From NCBI RefSeq assembly GCF_006980715.1, contig NZ_SBHN01000014.1, positions 1 through 64,000 on the forward strand: a stretch of DNA of 64,000 nt. Direction: 5' to 3'. Under the pieces are notes generated by a model. The model saw only the letters and a list, made by a program, of their open reading frames with translations. It did no database searches and was not told where the DNA came from. The translations under genes and the position numbers were made by a program. Origin of the DNA: Telmatospirillum sp. J64-1. Lineage in GTDB: Bacteria > Pseudomonadota > Alphaproteobacteria > Rhodospirillales > Magnetospirillaceae. Shown in pieces: positions 16,932 to 28,588 of the stretch (positions are counted from its first letter, which is position 1; every line of letters starts with the position of its first letter).

Positions 16932-18656
16932 ATGCGTATCCTCAATGCCTTGGCGATTCTTCTGGTGATGGCGCTGCCATTGCCCGCCCTGGCCCAGGCC
17001 GATGCCGTCGCACCCGAAGCCTTCACCGGGCGGGACGGGGGCGGGCAGGCCGCGTCCTCCGGCTTCATGATGGTCGCCGCCCATCCCCTGGCCGCCGAGG
17101 CCGGGGCGGAGATGCTGCGCCAGGGCGGCAGCGCCGTGGATGCCGCCATCGCCGCCCAAATGGTGCTGAACCTGGTCGAGCCGCAAAGCTCGGGCATCGG
17201 CGGCGGCGGCTTCCTTTTGCATTTCGATGCCGAAGGCCGCGCCGTCCAGGCCTATGACGGCCGCGAGACGGCCCCCGCGGCGGCCCGCCCCGACCGCTTC
17301 CTGCGGCCGGACGGCACCCCCATGGCATTCTTCGAGGCCGTGGTGGGGGGACAATCGGTCGGCGTGCCCGGCCTGCTGCGCATGCTCGAAATGGCCCATC
17401 AGGCCCATGGCCGGCTGGAATGGAACGCCCTGTTCCAGCCCGCCATCCGTCTGGCGGAAGAAGGCTTCGAGGTGTCCCCCCGCCTGCGCGCCCTGCTGGA
17501 AGGCGACGACCACTTAAGCCGCATGCCCGGCGCCCGCAGCTATTTCTACGAACCGGACGGCAGCCCCAAGACGCGCCTGCACAATCCCGAACTGGCCGAA
17601 GTGCTGCGCGCGGTGGCGGAGCAGGGGGCCGATGCCTTCTATCAGGGTCCCGTCGCGCAGGATATCGTGACGGCGGTCTACGAGGCCAATGGCGACCTGA
17701 CCCTGGCCGACCTTTCCACCTATCAGGCGCTGGAGCGGGACGCGCTGTGCGGGGCCTATCGCGTCTTCACCATCTGCGGCATGCCGCCGCCGTCTTCGGG
17801 CGGGCTGGCGGTGTTGCAGATGCTGGGCATGCTGGTCCCGGTGGACATGCCGACGTTAAGCCCGATGAGCCCGGAAACGGCCCATCTGCTGGCGGAAGCG
17901 GGCAAGCTGGCCTTCGCCGACCGCGACGCCTATGTCGCCGATCCCGATTTCGTGGTGGTTCCCCTGCAGGGCCTGCTCGATCCCGGCTATCTGCTGGGCC
18001 GGGCCGGACTGATCCGCACCGACCGCGCCATGGAGCGCGCCGAACCGGGCGAGCCGCCCCACCGCCGGGGGGAAGCCTGGCCGGTGGGCGAGACGCTGGA
18101 ACTGCCCTCCACCACCCATCTGTCGGTGGTGGATTCCTTCGGCAATGCCGTCTCCATGACGACATCCATCGAGAATGCCTTCGGCTCGCGGGTGATGGTG
18201 CGGGGCTTCCTGCTCAACAACCAGCTCACCGACTTCTCCTTCCGCCCCGAGGTGGACGGCCAGCCCGTCGCCAACCGGGTCGAGCCCGGCAAGCGTCCCC
18301 GCTCCTCGATGGCCCCGACCCTGGTGCTGGATGCGCAAGGCGACCTGATCGCCGCCACCGGCTCGCCCGGCGGCAGCCGCATCATCGGCTTCACCGCCAA
18401 CAGCCTGGTCGCCATGCTCGACTGGGGCATGGACCCGGCGGACGCGGCGGCGCTGCCCCATGTCCTCAACCGCAACGGCGCGACGGAACTGGAGGCCGGC
18501 ACACCCGCCGAGGCCCTGGCCCCGGCCCTGCAAGCCCTGGGGCATGAAGTGGAGATCCGCGAGATGACCAGCGGCCTGCATCCCATCCTGCGGCGGGGCG
18601 AGAGCTGGATCGGCGGCGTCGATCCGCGCAGGGAAGGCTTGGCCGTGGGGGAATGA
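16932..18656 (+). CDS. ggt: Gamma-glutamyltransferase
   Basis: 574 residues, preceded by a strong GGGAAGGGAGG Shine-Dalgarno. Residues 1-22 are a signal peptide ([10 protein letters not shown]), so the enzyme is periplasmic. The large subunit region has [20 protein letters not shown] and [12 protein letters not shown]. The autoprocessing site and N-terminal nucleophile is Thr394 in [18 protein letters not shown], followed by the [10 protein letters not shown] and GSPGGSRII motifs. It hydrolyses or transfers gamma-glutamyl groups of glutathione. The small subunit keeps the usual length. It is divergent from rsmC-rsuA. Its end is followed by repeats. Confidence 0.95.
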   Translation: MRILNALAILLVMALPLPALAQADAVAPEAFTGRDGGGQAASSGFMMVAAHPLAAEAGAEMLRQGGSAVDAAIAAQMVLNLVEPQSSGIGGGGFLLHFDAEGRAVQAYDGRETAPAAARPDRFLRPDGTPMAFFEAVVGGQSVGVPGLLRMLEMAHQAHGRLEWNALFQPAIRLAEEGFEVSPRLRALLEGDDHLSRMPGARSYFYEPDGSPKTRLHNPELAEVLRAVAEQGADAFYQGPVAQDIVTAVYEANGDLTLADLSTYQALERDALCGAYRVFTICGMPPPSSGGLAVLQMLGMLVPVDMPTLSPMSPETAHLLAEAGKLAFADRDAYVADPDFVVVPLQGLLDPGYLLGRAGLIRTDRAMERAEPGEPPHRRGEAWPVGETLELPSTTHLSVVDSFGNAVSMTTSIENAFGSRVMVRGFLLNNQLTDFSFRPEVDGQPVANRVEPGKRPRSSMAPTLVLDAQGDLIAATGSPGGSRIIGFTANSLVAMLDWGMDPADAAALPHVLNRNGATELEAGTPAEALAPALQALGHEVEIREMTSGLHPILRRGESWIGGVDPRREGLAVGE

Positions 18657-18731
18657 GGAGGGCGGGCCGCCCTAATCGTGACGCAGTAGGACGAGCAAAA
18701 TGCCGAAAAACATCCATAGCTCCCAATTTCC

Positions 18732-18837
18732 CGTCATCCCCGCGGAAGCGGGGATCCAAGTTGGGGCAATGCTGAGGACTTGCCGCAAGATATTGATTGG
18801 TGGATGCATGGATTCCCGCTTGCGCGGGAATGACGCG
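18732..18837 (+). repeat. Paired REP-like element, family B, copy 2
   Basis: Convergent units CGTCATCCCCGCGGAAGCGG and ATTCCCGCTTGCGCGGGAAT with about 50 bases between, lying between ggt and the receiver-domain gene, which converge. Confidence 0.8.
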
Positions 18838-18854
18838 GGTTTTTCCGCATCCTG

Positions 18855-19232
18855 CTAGAAGGCCCCGCTGAGGGCGGCCTTGATTTCCTTGGTGGAAAAT
18901 GGCTTCAGGACGAAGCCGAGGGGAGAGACGGTTTCGGCGCGCTGCCTCACCGCCTTGTCGGAATAGGCCGTCACGAAGATGCAGGGGATGCCGGTGGAAT
19001 GGCGGATTTCCCGCGCCGCCTCGATTCCGTCCGGACCGTTGCCCAGCGTCACGTCCATGAGGACGAGATCGGGCCGGTGAGTCTGCGCGGCCTCGACGGC
19101 GCTTTGGGCATCCCCCACCGCCGCCACGACTTCATGCCCTAGTTCGGCCAGCATGTCCTGGAGCATCAACGCCGTAATGAATTCGTCTTCCACCACCAAA
19201 AGGCGGAGACGCAAATCTTTTGTTTCGTCCAT
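18855..19232 (-). CDS. Single-domain response regulator
   Basis: 125 residues from ATG 19232; an in-frame ATG at 19256 would add eight residues. It is a lone receiver domain: acidic pocket VVEDEF (Glu15, Asp16), phosphoacceptor Asp60 in LVLMDVTLG, Thr88 in FVTAY and Lys110 in VLKPFS. No output domain is present, so it acts by protein contact or as a phosphate relay. It is divergent from, and about 50 bases away from, a PAS/HisKA_2 histidine kinase, which is the likely partner (inference from position). Confidence 0.88.
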   Translation of the reverse strand: MDETKDLRLRLLVVEDEFITALMLQDMLAELGHEVVAAVGDAQSAVEAAQTHRPDLVLMDVTLGNGPDGIEAAREIRHSTGIPCIFVTAYSDKAVRQRAETVSPLGFVLKPFSTKEIKAALSGAF

Positions 19233-19285
19233 CCCGGACCTACATGATAAAGGCATAACACAAGGATCGTTTGGGATTGAAGAAT

Positions 19286-20263
19286 ATGAATGACCAGGAA
19301 GAGCAATTCAAGCTATTGGCAGACAATGCTCCTGTCATGATCTGGCGCTCTTCTCCGGATAAAATGTGTGATTTCTTCAATAAACCGTGGCTTGAGTTCA
19401 CCGGGCGGGCGGCGGCCGAAGAAATGGGCATGGGATGGAGCGAACGGGTTCATCCCGACGATTTCGACCGATGCCTGCGCATCTACACCACGGCTTTCGA
19501 TGCCCGCGAAGAATTCTCCATGCCTTACCGGCTGCTGCGCCATGACGGCTGCTATCGCTGGCTTCTGGACAATGGTCGCCCCTATTATCACAGCAACGGG
19601 GAATTCGCCGGTTATTTCGGCTCCTGCATCGACGTGACGGACATGAAGCAGGCGCTGGAGGACAAGGATGTCCTGCTGCGCGAGGTCCATCACCGCGTGC
19701 GCAACAACATGCAACTGGTCTGCAGCCTGCTGGAATTGCAAGCCACGCGCAGCCCCGAACCCGTGGTCAAGGAAAGCCTGAAGGAAGCCGGGCAGCGGGT
19801 GCGCTCCATCGCCCTGGCCCAGGAAGCCCTGCATGACGGCACGCATTTCAGCGCCATCGACCTGTCGCACTACCTGGAGACCCTGCTCAATTCCGTGGGG
19901 CATCTCGTCCCGCGCGACCGCATCACCCTGAAATTCCACGCCGAACCCGCGCAGGTGCCGCTGGACCGCGCCGTTCCGCTGGGGCTGATCGTCAACGAAT
20001 TGCTGAGCAATGCCGCCAAGCACGCCTTTCCCGACGGCCGGAGCGGCACGATCACCCTGTCCCTGGCGCGCAAGGAGGATGGAACCACCGCCATCACCGT
20101 GGCCGATGACGGCATCGGCAGGTCGGCCGACAAGGCGGCGGCTCCCTCGGCACGGTCCCTGGGCAAGCAGCTGATCGCCGGCTTGGCGGGACAAGCCAAT
20201 GCCCGCGTCAGCTTCGACGACAGCGAAGGCATGAAGGCCGAAATCCTTCTCCTCCCCGCCTGA
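19286..20263 (+). CDS. PAS-domain sensor histidine kinase, HisKA_2 family
   Basis: 325 residues from ATG 19286. An N-terminal PAS_3-like domain (about 8-120: [44 protein letters not shown]) is followed by the HisKA_2 dimerisation box [20 protein letters not shown] with the phospho-His at 135 or 136. The ATPase domain has [16 protein letters not shown] (N box) and VADDGIG (G1). There is no membrane segment, so it is a cytoplasmic sensor. This kinase class often works with stand-alone receivers or the general stress response; here it sits back-to-back with a single receiver gene. Confidence 0.9.
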   Translation: MNDQEEQFKLLADNAPVMIWRSSPDKMCDFFNKPWLEFTGRAAAEEMGMGWSERVHPDDFDRCLRIYTTAFDAREEFSMPYRLLRHDGCYRWLLDNGRPYYHSNGEFAGYFGSCIDVTDMKQALEDKDVLLREVHHRVRNNMQLVCSLLELQATRSPEPVVKESLKEAGQRVRSIALAQEALHDGTHFSAIDLSHYLETLLNSVGHLVPRDRITLKFHAEPAQVPLDRAVPLGLIVNELLSNAAKHAFPDGRSGTITLSLARKEDGTTAITVADDGIGRSADKAAAPSARSLGKQLIAGLAGQANARVSFDDSEGMKAEILLLPA

Positions 20264-20337
20264 CAGCCGAGGAAAGGGAGAGACGGCGCGCGGTCCCGGC
20301 GGCCTGCATCTTCATTCCTGAAGAAACGTCCTTTTCC

Positions 20338-20928
20338 TCAGACCAGGCTGACATAGCCCAGAATGAAGGCCCCCGCCGCAAAGGCCATGCCGATCAGGAC
20401 CAGCAGGCCGTCCTTCGCCATCAGCGCCAAGCCGAACAGGCCGATCGTGCCGAACGGCGCGGTGCTGGCGAAGGGGATCAGCTCCAAAGGGGGAACCGTC
20501 AGGGCCAGCAGGATGCACAGCAAGGCCACCACGCGCATGTAAAGCGCCTCGGTGGCCCAGCTCAGGCGTTCATGGATGATCTTGTCCGTCCATCGCACCA
20601 GGGGCTGGATGCGGTCCATGGCGTTTTTCAGCTTGTTGCCCGAAACCGAACGGTTGGCGAGAAAGGCCGGAAGCCAGAAATGCTTGCGGCCCAGGAGCAT
20701 TTGCGCCGAGACCAGAATGACGATCACGGCCAGCATGGTCGGCAGGCCGGGGATGCCGCCGACCGGCGAAATCTCGATCATCGCCGGGATGAACAGGAAC
20801 GGCCCGAAGCTGCGCTCGCCGATCTTTTCCTGGATATCCCCCACCGAGACCCGGTCCTTCTGGCTGCCGATATCGGCCATGCCGTCGATGACATCGTCGA
20901 GGCCAATCTTCTCGGAGTCCTCCGCCAC
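20338..20928 (-). CDS. exoD: ExoD-family exopolysaccharide synthesis protein
   Basis: 196 residues from GTG 20928 (AAGGGTGGA just upstream); the frame extends to a TTG at 20991, which lacks a ribosome site. Family features: SVGDIQEKIGERSFGPFLFIPAMIE, with PVGGIPGLPT between the first hydrophobic segments, and two or three further hydrophobic segments at the C-terminus (VVALLCILLALTVPP and the last 60 residues). ExoD proteins are inner-membrane proteins linked to exopolysaccharide production and alkaline tolerance in rhizobia; the molecular activity is unknown. It is an isolated gene flanked by repeats. Confidence 0.85.
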   Translation of the reverse strand: MAEDSEKIGLDDVIDGMADIGSQKDRVSVGDIQEKIGERSFGPFLFIPAMIEISPVGGIPGLPTMLAVIVILVSAQMLLGRKHFWLPAFLANRSVSGNKLKNAMDRIQPLVRWTDKIIHERLSWATEALYMRVVALLCILLALTVPPLELIPFASTAPFGTIGLFGLALMAKDGLLVLIGMAFAAGAFILGYVSLV

Positions 20929-21035
20929 GCTTCCACCCTTTGCAGCAGTAAGAACGACTTTTGAGGTGGGATTAGGCTTTCGGCGGGGCAAGAAATCTTA
21001 AGAGGAAGGAAGGCCCTGCTGTTTGATGGCTTCCT

Positions 21036-21229
21036 GCGGTTATGGGAAAGCCACCAAGACACAAAGACGCCAAGGCTTTGGTTTTCATAGCGCTGAGACT
21101 TCCAACAGACTGCTGACAAAGCCTTTCTTCCACGTCACTCCCGCGAAAGCGGGAGTCCATGGAACCGCTTCATTCCTCTCTGGTGGCTTAGATCTCCATG
21201 GGCCCCCGCTTTCTCGGGGGTGACGATCC
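21036..21229 (-). repeat. Composite repeat: family C unit plus family B copy 3 (inverted relative to 5083-5293)
   Basis: Reading the minus strand gives a REP pair, then AAGGCTTTGTCAGCAGTCTG, then the unit CTTGGCGTCTTTGTGTCTTG ending in TTTCCCATAACCGC. This is the same order as at 5083-5293. Together with the terminator at 21350-21380 it accounts for most of the gene-free stretch 20929-21435; I see nothing else recognisable at 21230-21345. Confidence 0.75.
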
Positions 21230-21349
21230 ATTGCAAGCAGGAATGATGATGAAAACAGGTGTTTTTCCGCAGCCTGTTAACGCTCGCCGCCATGAGTCCA
21301 AAACCTTGATGGTTAGGTGGCGCCCTGCGGCATGAAGAAGCCGCCCATG

Positions 21350-21380
21350 AAAAAACCCCCGCCACGGGGACGGGGGTTTT
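21350..21380 (-). terminator. Rho-independent terminator of rpsA
   Basis: 10-bp stem AAAACCCCCG (21352-21361) with CGGGGGTTTT (21371-21380). On the minus strand the stem is followed by further Ts, 56 bases after the rpsA stop. Confidence 0.9.
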
Positions 21381-21435
21381 CTTGGCTGCTTGGGGCATCC
21401 CTGGGGATGCCCCGGCAGGACCAGAGCGAGGAGAA

Positions 21436-23148
<1,713 letters not shown>

Positions 23149-23216
23149 GTGAGCATAGTCCTTTCAGTACATCGTTTTTTCCGGCCAGCCGGTTGGGTCC
23201 GGCGGTCTTTTCAGAA

Positions 23217-23239
23217 TTTAAAAACGGGCGTGGCGCCCG
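23217..23239 (-). terminator. Terminator- or attenuator-like hairpin between cmk and rpsA
   Basis: 6-bp stem CGGGCG/CGCCCG (23225-23230 with 23234-23239) with a three-base loop, followed on the minus strand by TTTTTAAAT. It could partly terminate cmk transcripts or belong to the rpsA leader. Confidence 0.5.
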
Positions 23240-23283
23240 CGCCGAAGCGGGGGCGTTTGGTCACTGTCAGCCGGCCCGGCGGC

Positions 23284-23931
23284 TTAGTTCCGCGTTTCGA
23301 TGAAGCGCAAGGCGGCCCTAAAGGCGGCATCCGCATCAAGTTCGGTGGTATCCAGCACCAAGGCATCCTTGGCCGGAACCAGAGGAGCCACGGCTCGCTG
23401 GCTGTCGCGAATGTCGCGGTCCCTCATTTCCTGCAGAACGGTCTCTTCTATAATATCGATGCCCTTCTCTCGCAACTCTTTCACGCGACGCTTTGCACGC
23501 GCTTCCAGACTCGCGGTAACGAAGAGTTTGGCATCGGCATCGGGGCAGACCACGGTGCCGATGTCCCGGCCGTCCAGCACCGCTCCCTTGGCCCCCTCGG
23601 GCGGGTTGGAAGCGAAATTCCGCTGGAAATCCAACAGGGCAGCCCGCACCGCGGGAATCGCCGCCACCTTGGAGGCGGCATTGCCGGTGGCCTCGCCGCG
23701 CAACTCGGGGTCGTTCAGCAGGGCCGGGTCCAGGCGCTTGGCAGCGGCCTCGGCGGCCTGCGGATCATCCGGACTACCCCCTTCGCGCAGAAGAGAGAGG
23801 CCGACGGCCCGGTACAGCCCACCGGTATCCAGATAGGCAAGACCCAGGGCTTCGGCAAGACGGCGGGCCAAGGTTCCCTTGCCGGCGGCGGCGGGACCGT
23901 CGATGGCGATGACCAGCCTGTCCCGCATCAC
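23284..23931 (-). CDS. cmk: Cytidylate kinase
   Basis: 215 residues. P-loop [22 protein letters not shown] at the N-terminus (positions 9-30), then [34 protein letters not shown] and the lid region [13 protein letters not shown]. The enzyme phosphorylates CMP and dCMP to diphosphates. The start overlaps the aroA stop by four bases and rpsA lies downstream, the conserved proteobacterial aroA-cmk-rpsA arrangement. Confidence 0.96.
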   Translation of the reverse strand: MMRDRLVIAIDGPAAAGKGTLARRLAEALGLAYLDTGGLYRAVGLSLLREGGSPDDPQAAEAAAKRLDPALLNDPELRGEATGNAASKVAAIPAVRAALLDFQRNFASNPPEGAKGAVLDGRDIGTVVCPDADAKLFVTASLEARAKRRVKELREKGIDIIEETVLQEMRDRDIRDSQRAVAPLVPAKDALVLDTTELDADAAFRAALRFIETRN

Positions 23932-25268
23932 TGCCCGGCCCCGATCTTGGCGCCCAGCCCGTTCATCAGGTCGGCGAAGCCGGGGAAGCTGGTCTCGATG
24001 GCGGCGGCATCGTCCACCGTCACCGCTTCCTCGGCACCCATGCCCAGCACCAGGAAGGCCATGGCGATGCGGTGATCCAGGTTGACGGCGATGGTCGCGC
24101 CGCCCCGGGGCGCCTTGCCAGTGCCGTGGACGATGAGGGTATCGCCCTCTTCCTCGACCGAGACGCCGCAGGCGGCCAGGCCGCGCGCCGTGGCGGCCAG
24201 GCGGTCGCTTTCCTTCACCCGCAATTCCGACAGGCCGAACATGCGCGTGGTGCCCTTGGCGAAGGCGGCGGCCACGGCCAGGACCGGGTATTCGTCGATC
24301 ATCGAGGGGGCGCGGTCTTCCGGCACGTCGATACCGGTCAGTTCGGAATAGGCGACGATGATGTCGGCCACCGGCTCGCCGCCCTCGACGCGCGGATTCA
24401 CCACCTGGATATCCGCCCCCATTTCCTTCAGCGTCTCGAAGACGCCGAAGCGCAGCGGGTTCGTCCCCACATTCTGCAGCGTGATGCGCGAGCCGGGCAC
24501 CAGCAGGGCGGCAACGGCCGGGAAGGCGGCCGAGGAGGGGTCGGCCGGGACCTTGACGTCGCGCCCCTTCAATTCCGGGAAGCCCTTGACGGTGATGGAA
24601 CGCCCGCCATTCGCCAGATGCTCGACCGCCACCTCGGCGCCGAAATGGCGCAGCATGGTTTCGGAATGGTCGCGGGTGGGATGGGGCTCGATCACCGTGG
24701 TCTCGCCGGGCGTGTTCAGCCCGGCCAGCAGGATCGCCGATTTCACCTGGGCCGAGGCGACCGGCAGTTCATAGGTGATGGGCAGGGGCGAGGCGGTGCC
24801 CATCACCGCCAGCGGCAGGCGTCCGCCGCTGCGCGTGACGAATTGCGCGCCCATGCGCGACAAGGGCTCGGCGACGCGCTTCATCGGACGCGAGCAGAGC
24901 GAGGCGTCGCCGGTGAAGAAGCTGGTGAAGGGATGGCTGGACACCAGCCCCATCAGCAGGCGCGCGGCAGTCCCGGAATTGCCCATGTCGAGCACCCCTG
25001 CGGGCTCGCTGAGGCCGCCCACGCCACGGCCCCACAGGCGCCAGCGGCCCTCGGCCCCTTCTTCGCGCACCACCTCGGCGCCCAGGGCGCGCATGGCGGC
25101 GGCGGTGCAGAGAACGTCTTCGCCCTCCAGCAGCCCCTCGACCACGGTTTCCCCCAGGGCCATCGCACCGAACATCAGGGCGCGGTGGGAGATCGACTTG
25201 TCCCCCGGCACCTTGACCATGCCGGAGAGAGAAGAGGCTTGCGTCGAACGGAGTGGTTTGGCCATCAT
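23928..25268 (-). CDS. aroA: 3-phosphoshikimate 1-carboxyvinyltransferase (EPSP synthase)
   Basis: 446 residues from ATG 25268 (AAGGATG element ahead); the open frame reaches 25466 but the extra 66 residues do not resemble the family. Motifs: [18 protein letters not shown], the [15 protein letters not shown] motif, [27 protein letters not shown] and [16 protein letters not shown] near the C-terminus. The sequence around residue 100 (GNSGTAARL) places it with alphaproteobacterial, class-II-like EPSP synthases. It joins shikimate-3-phosphate and PEP in the aromatic amino acid pathway. It is first gene of aroA-cmk-rpsA. Confidence 0.95.
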   Translation of the reverse strand: MMAKPLRSTQASSLSGMVKVPGDKSISHRALMFGAMALGETVVEGLLEGEDVLCTAAAMRALGAEVVREEGAEGRWRLWGRGVGGLSEPAGVLDMGNSGTAARLLMGLVSSHPFTSFFTGDASLCSRPMKRVAEPLSRMGAQFVTRSGGRLPLAVMGTASPLPITYELPVASAQVKSAILLAGLNTPGETTVIEPHPTRDHSETMLRHFGAEVAVEHLANGGRSITVKGFPELKGRDVKVPADPSSAAFPAVAALLVPGSRITLQNVGTNPLRFGVFETLKEMGADIQVVNPRVEGGEPVADIIVAYSELTGIDVPEDRAPSMIDEYPVLAVAAAFAKGTTRMFGLSELRVKESDRLAATARGLAACGVSVEEEGDTLIVHGTGKAPRGGATIAVNLDHRIAMAFLVLGMGAEEAVTVDDAAAIETSFPGFADLMNGLGAKIGAGQ

Positions 25269-25417
25269 TCCAACATCCTTGAAGACGGGCCTTGCCCGCG
25301 AAAGGTTCCCCGCGAAAAGATTTACGAGGGGTCCTCTATCACAGTCAGCCGGGTCGAGGTAGGGGGCAAGACCACCGTCCAGGTGTTTTCCCTGACCCCC
25401 CTGCCCATTTTTTCGTT

Positions 25418-25446
25418 TTGACAGGCTGGAATGATCGTGGCAAATG
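25418..25446 (+). promoter_or_regulatory. Possible promoter of the TIGR02300-family gene
   Basis: Perfect -35 TTGACA (25418-25423) and a 17-base spacer, but a weak -10 (CAAATG). It lies about 40 bases before the GTG start at 25488. Confidence 0.3.
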
Positions 25447-25487
25447 CCCGCCAACCCAAGCGACACTCATTCTAGAGGAGATGACAG

Positions 25488-25850
25488 GTGGCGAAACCGG
25501 AATGGGGAACCAAGCGCACCTGCCTGAGTTGCAGCGCCCGCTTCTACGATATGCTGCGCTCGCCCATCACCTGCCCCAAATGCGGCACGACGCTCGATCC
25601 CGAAGCACCCTTCAAGGTGAAGCGTCCGACCGCAGCGGACAAAAGCAGGCTGGCTGCCGAGAAGAAGGCAGCGGCGGCTGCCCTTCTGGTGGACGACGTG
25701 GCCGATGACGAAGATGACGTCGCGGATGTCGACGACAACGACGAAGACGATAGCGGCCTGATCGAAGACGCATCGGATCTGGGCGAGGACGACGACGACA
25801 TGGCCGAGGTCATGGAACATGTCGACGGCGATCTCGAGGACGAGGTCTAG
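25488..25850 (+). CDS. FYDLN-type acidic zinc-ribbon protein (TIGR02300 family)
   Basis: 120 residues, GTG start preceded by GAGGAG. N-terminal zinc ribbon: Cys12-x2-Cys15 in RTCLSCSARFYDM and Cys29-x2-Cys32 in ITCPKCGTTLDP, followed by a basic Ala/Lys stretch and then an extremely Asp/Glu-rich tail from about residue 68. This is the alphaproteobacterial FYDLN acid family of unknown function; here the eponymous motif reads FYDM. The tail could mimic nucleic acid or bind metal (speculation). It lies between aroA (divergent) and a tRNA-Ala gene. Confidence 0.88.
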   Translation: MAKPEWGTKRTCLSCSARFYDMLRSPITCPKCGTTLDPEAPFKVKRPTAADKSRLAAEKKAAAAALLVDDVADDEDDVADVDDNDEDDSGLIEDASDLGEDDDDMAEVMEHVDGDLEDEV

Positions 25851-25913
25851 GATCTCGGCTTCCGCGGCCACGGGCCGGGCCGAAAAAAGCGGGAAGGGGA
25901 TGCAAATTTCCTC

Positions 25914-25942
25914 TTGCCACGACGGCCCGATCTCCGTATAAC
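25914..25942 (+). promoter_or_regulatory. Promoter of tRNA-Ala copy 1
   Basis: TTGCCA (25914-25919), 17-base spacer, TATAAC (25937-25942), placed about 68 bases before the mature tRNA start. Confidence 0.65.
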
Positions 25943-26009
25943 CGCGCTCCTACACGGCACAGCGCCGTAACGAAATTGAAACCGCATCCCAGGCGGTGGA
26001 TACAGGTTC

Positions 26010-26085
<76 letters not shown>

Positions 26086-26090
26086 AATTG

Positions 26091-26121
26091 AAGGCTCGAA
26101 GCATTGCTTCGAGCCTTTTTT
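26091..26121 (+). terminator. Terminator of tRNA-Ala copy 1
   Basis: 12-bp stem AAGGCTCGAAGC (26091-26102) with GCTTCGAGCCTT (26106-26117), three-base loop, then a T-run. Confidence 0.9.
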
Positions 26122-26182
26122 CTTTACCCTTTCCGCTCGCCGCCCCTCCTCGAATTCGTGTGCGGACGGATGTACGGAGGGC

Positions 26183-26211
26183 TTGCAAAGCCTTGCCGCC
26201 TTGGTTATAAA
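26183..26211 (+). promoter_or_regulatory. Promoter of tRNA-Ala copy 2
   Basis: TTGCAA (26183-26188), 17-base spacer, TATAAA (26206-26211). Its sequence context differs from the promoter of copy 1, so the two promoters are not a simple duplication. Confidence 0.65.
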
Positions 26212-26259
26212 CCCGCCGCACACAATTGAAGCCGCATCCCAGGCGGCGGATACAGGTTC

Positions 26260-26335
<76 letters not shown>

Positions 26336-26337
26336 AA

Positions 26338-26373
26338 AAAGAAAAGCCCGGTCAGCAATGGCCGGGCTTTTCG
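26338..26373 (+). terminator. Terminator of tRNA-Ala copy 2
   Basis: Stem GAAAAGCCCGG (26341-26351) with CCGGGCTTTTC (26362-26372); the T-run forms the 3' side of the stem. The 150 bases from here to the next gene hold no feature I can support. Confidence 0.85.
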
Positions 26374-26524
26374 TCTTTCCGGGCAAAGCCGGAAGCAGGC
26401 ACCCGCTCGACCGGAAAATCCCTCTCCCCCGTTTTTCCCCCCGTAAGGGGGGCGACCGCCGGGCTTGTCGTGCCAGGATAAGTAGCCACAAAAGAAACAA
26501 ACTCAGGAATCAGGGAGCAGGGTA

Positions 26525-28474
<1,950 letters not shown>

Positions 28475-28520
28475 GCTGGGGTCGGAAAAGCCTTAAAAAA
28501 CATCCTGGATTTTCCCGCCT

Positions 28521-28561
28521 GGAGGGCACCATCCGCGCATAGTCGTGTTATGGTGCCCTCC
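28521..28561. promoter_or_regulatory. Perfect inverted repeat ahead of the antiporter gene
   Basis: GGAGGGCACCAT (28521-28532) and ATGGTGCCCTCC (28550-28561) form a 12-bp perfect dyad with a 17-base centre. No T-run follows on either strand, so it is not an ordinary terminator. It ends 27 bases before the antiporter start and may be an operator or leader structure. The in-frame ATG at 28550 lies inside the right arm. Confidence 0.5.
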
Positions 28562-28588
28562 ACAAAACGGGCAAGACCAGGCGAAGAA

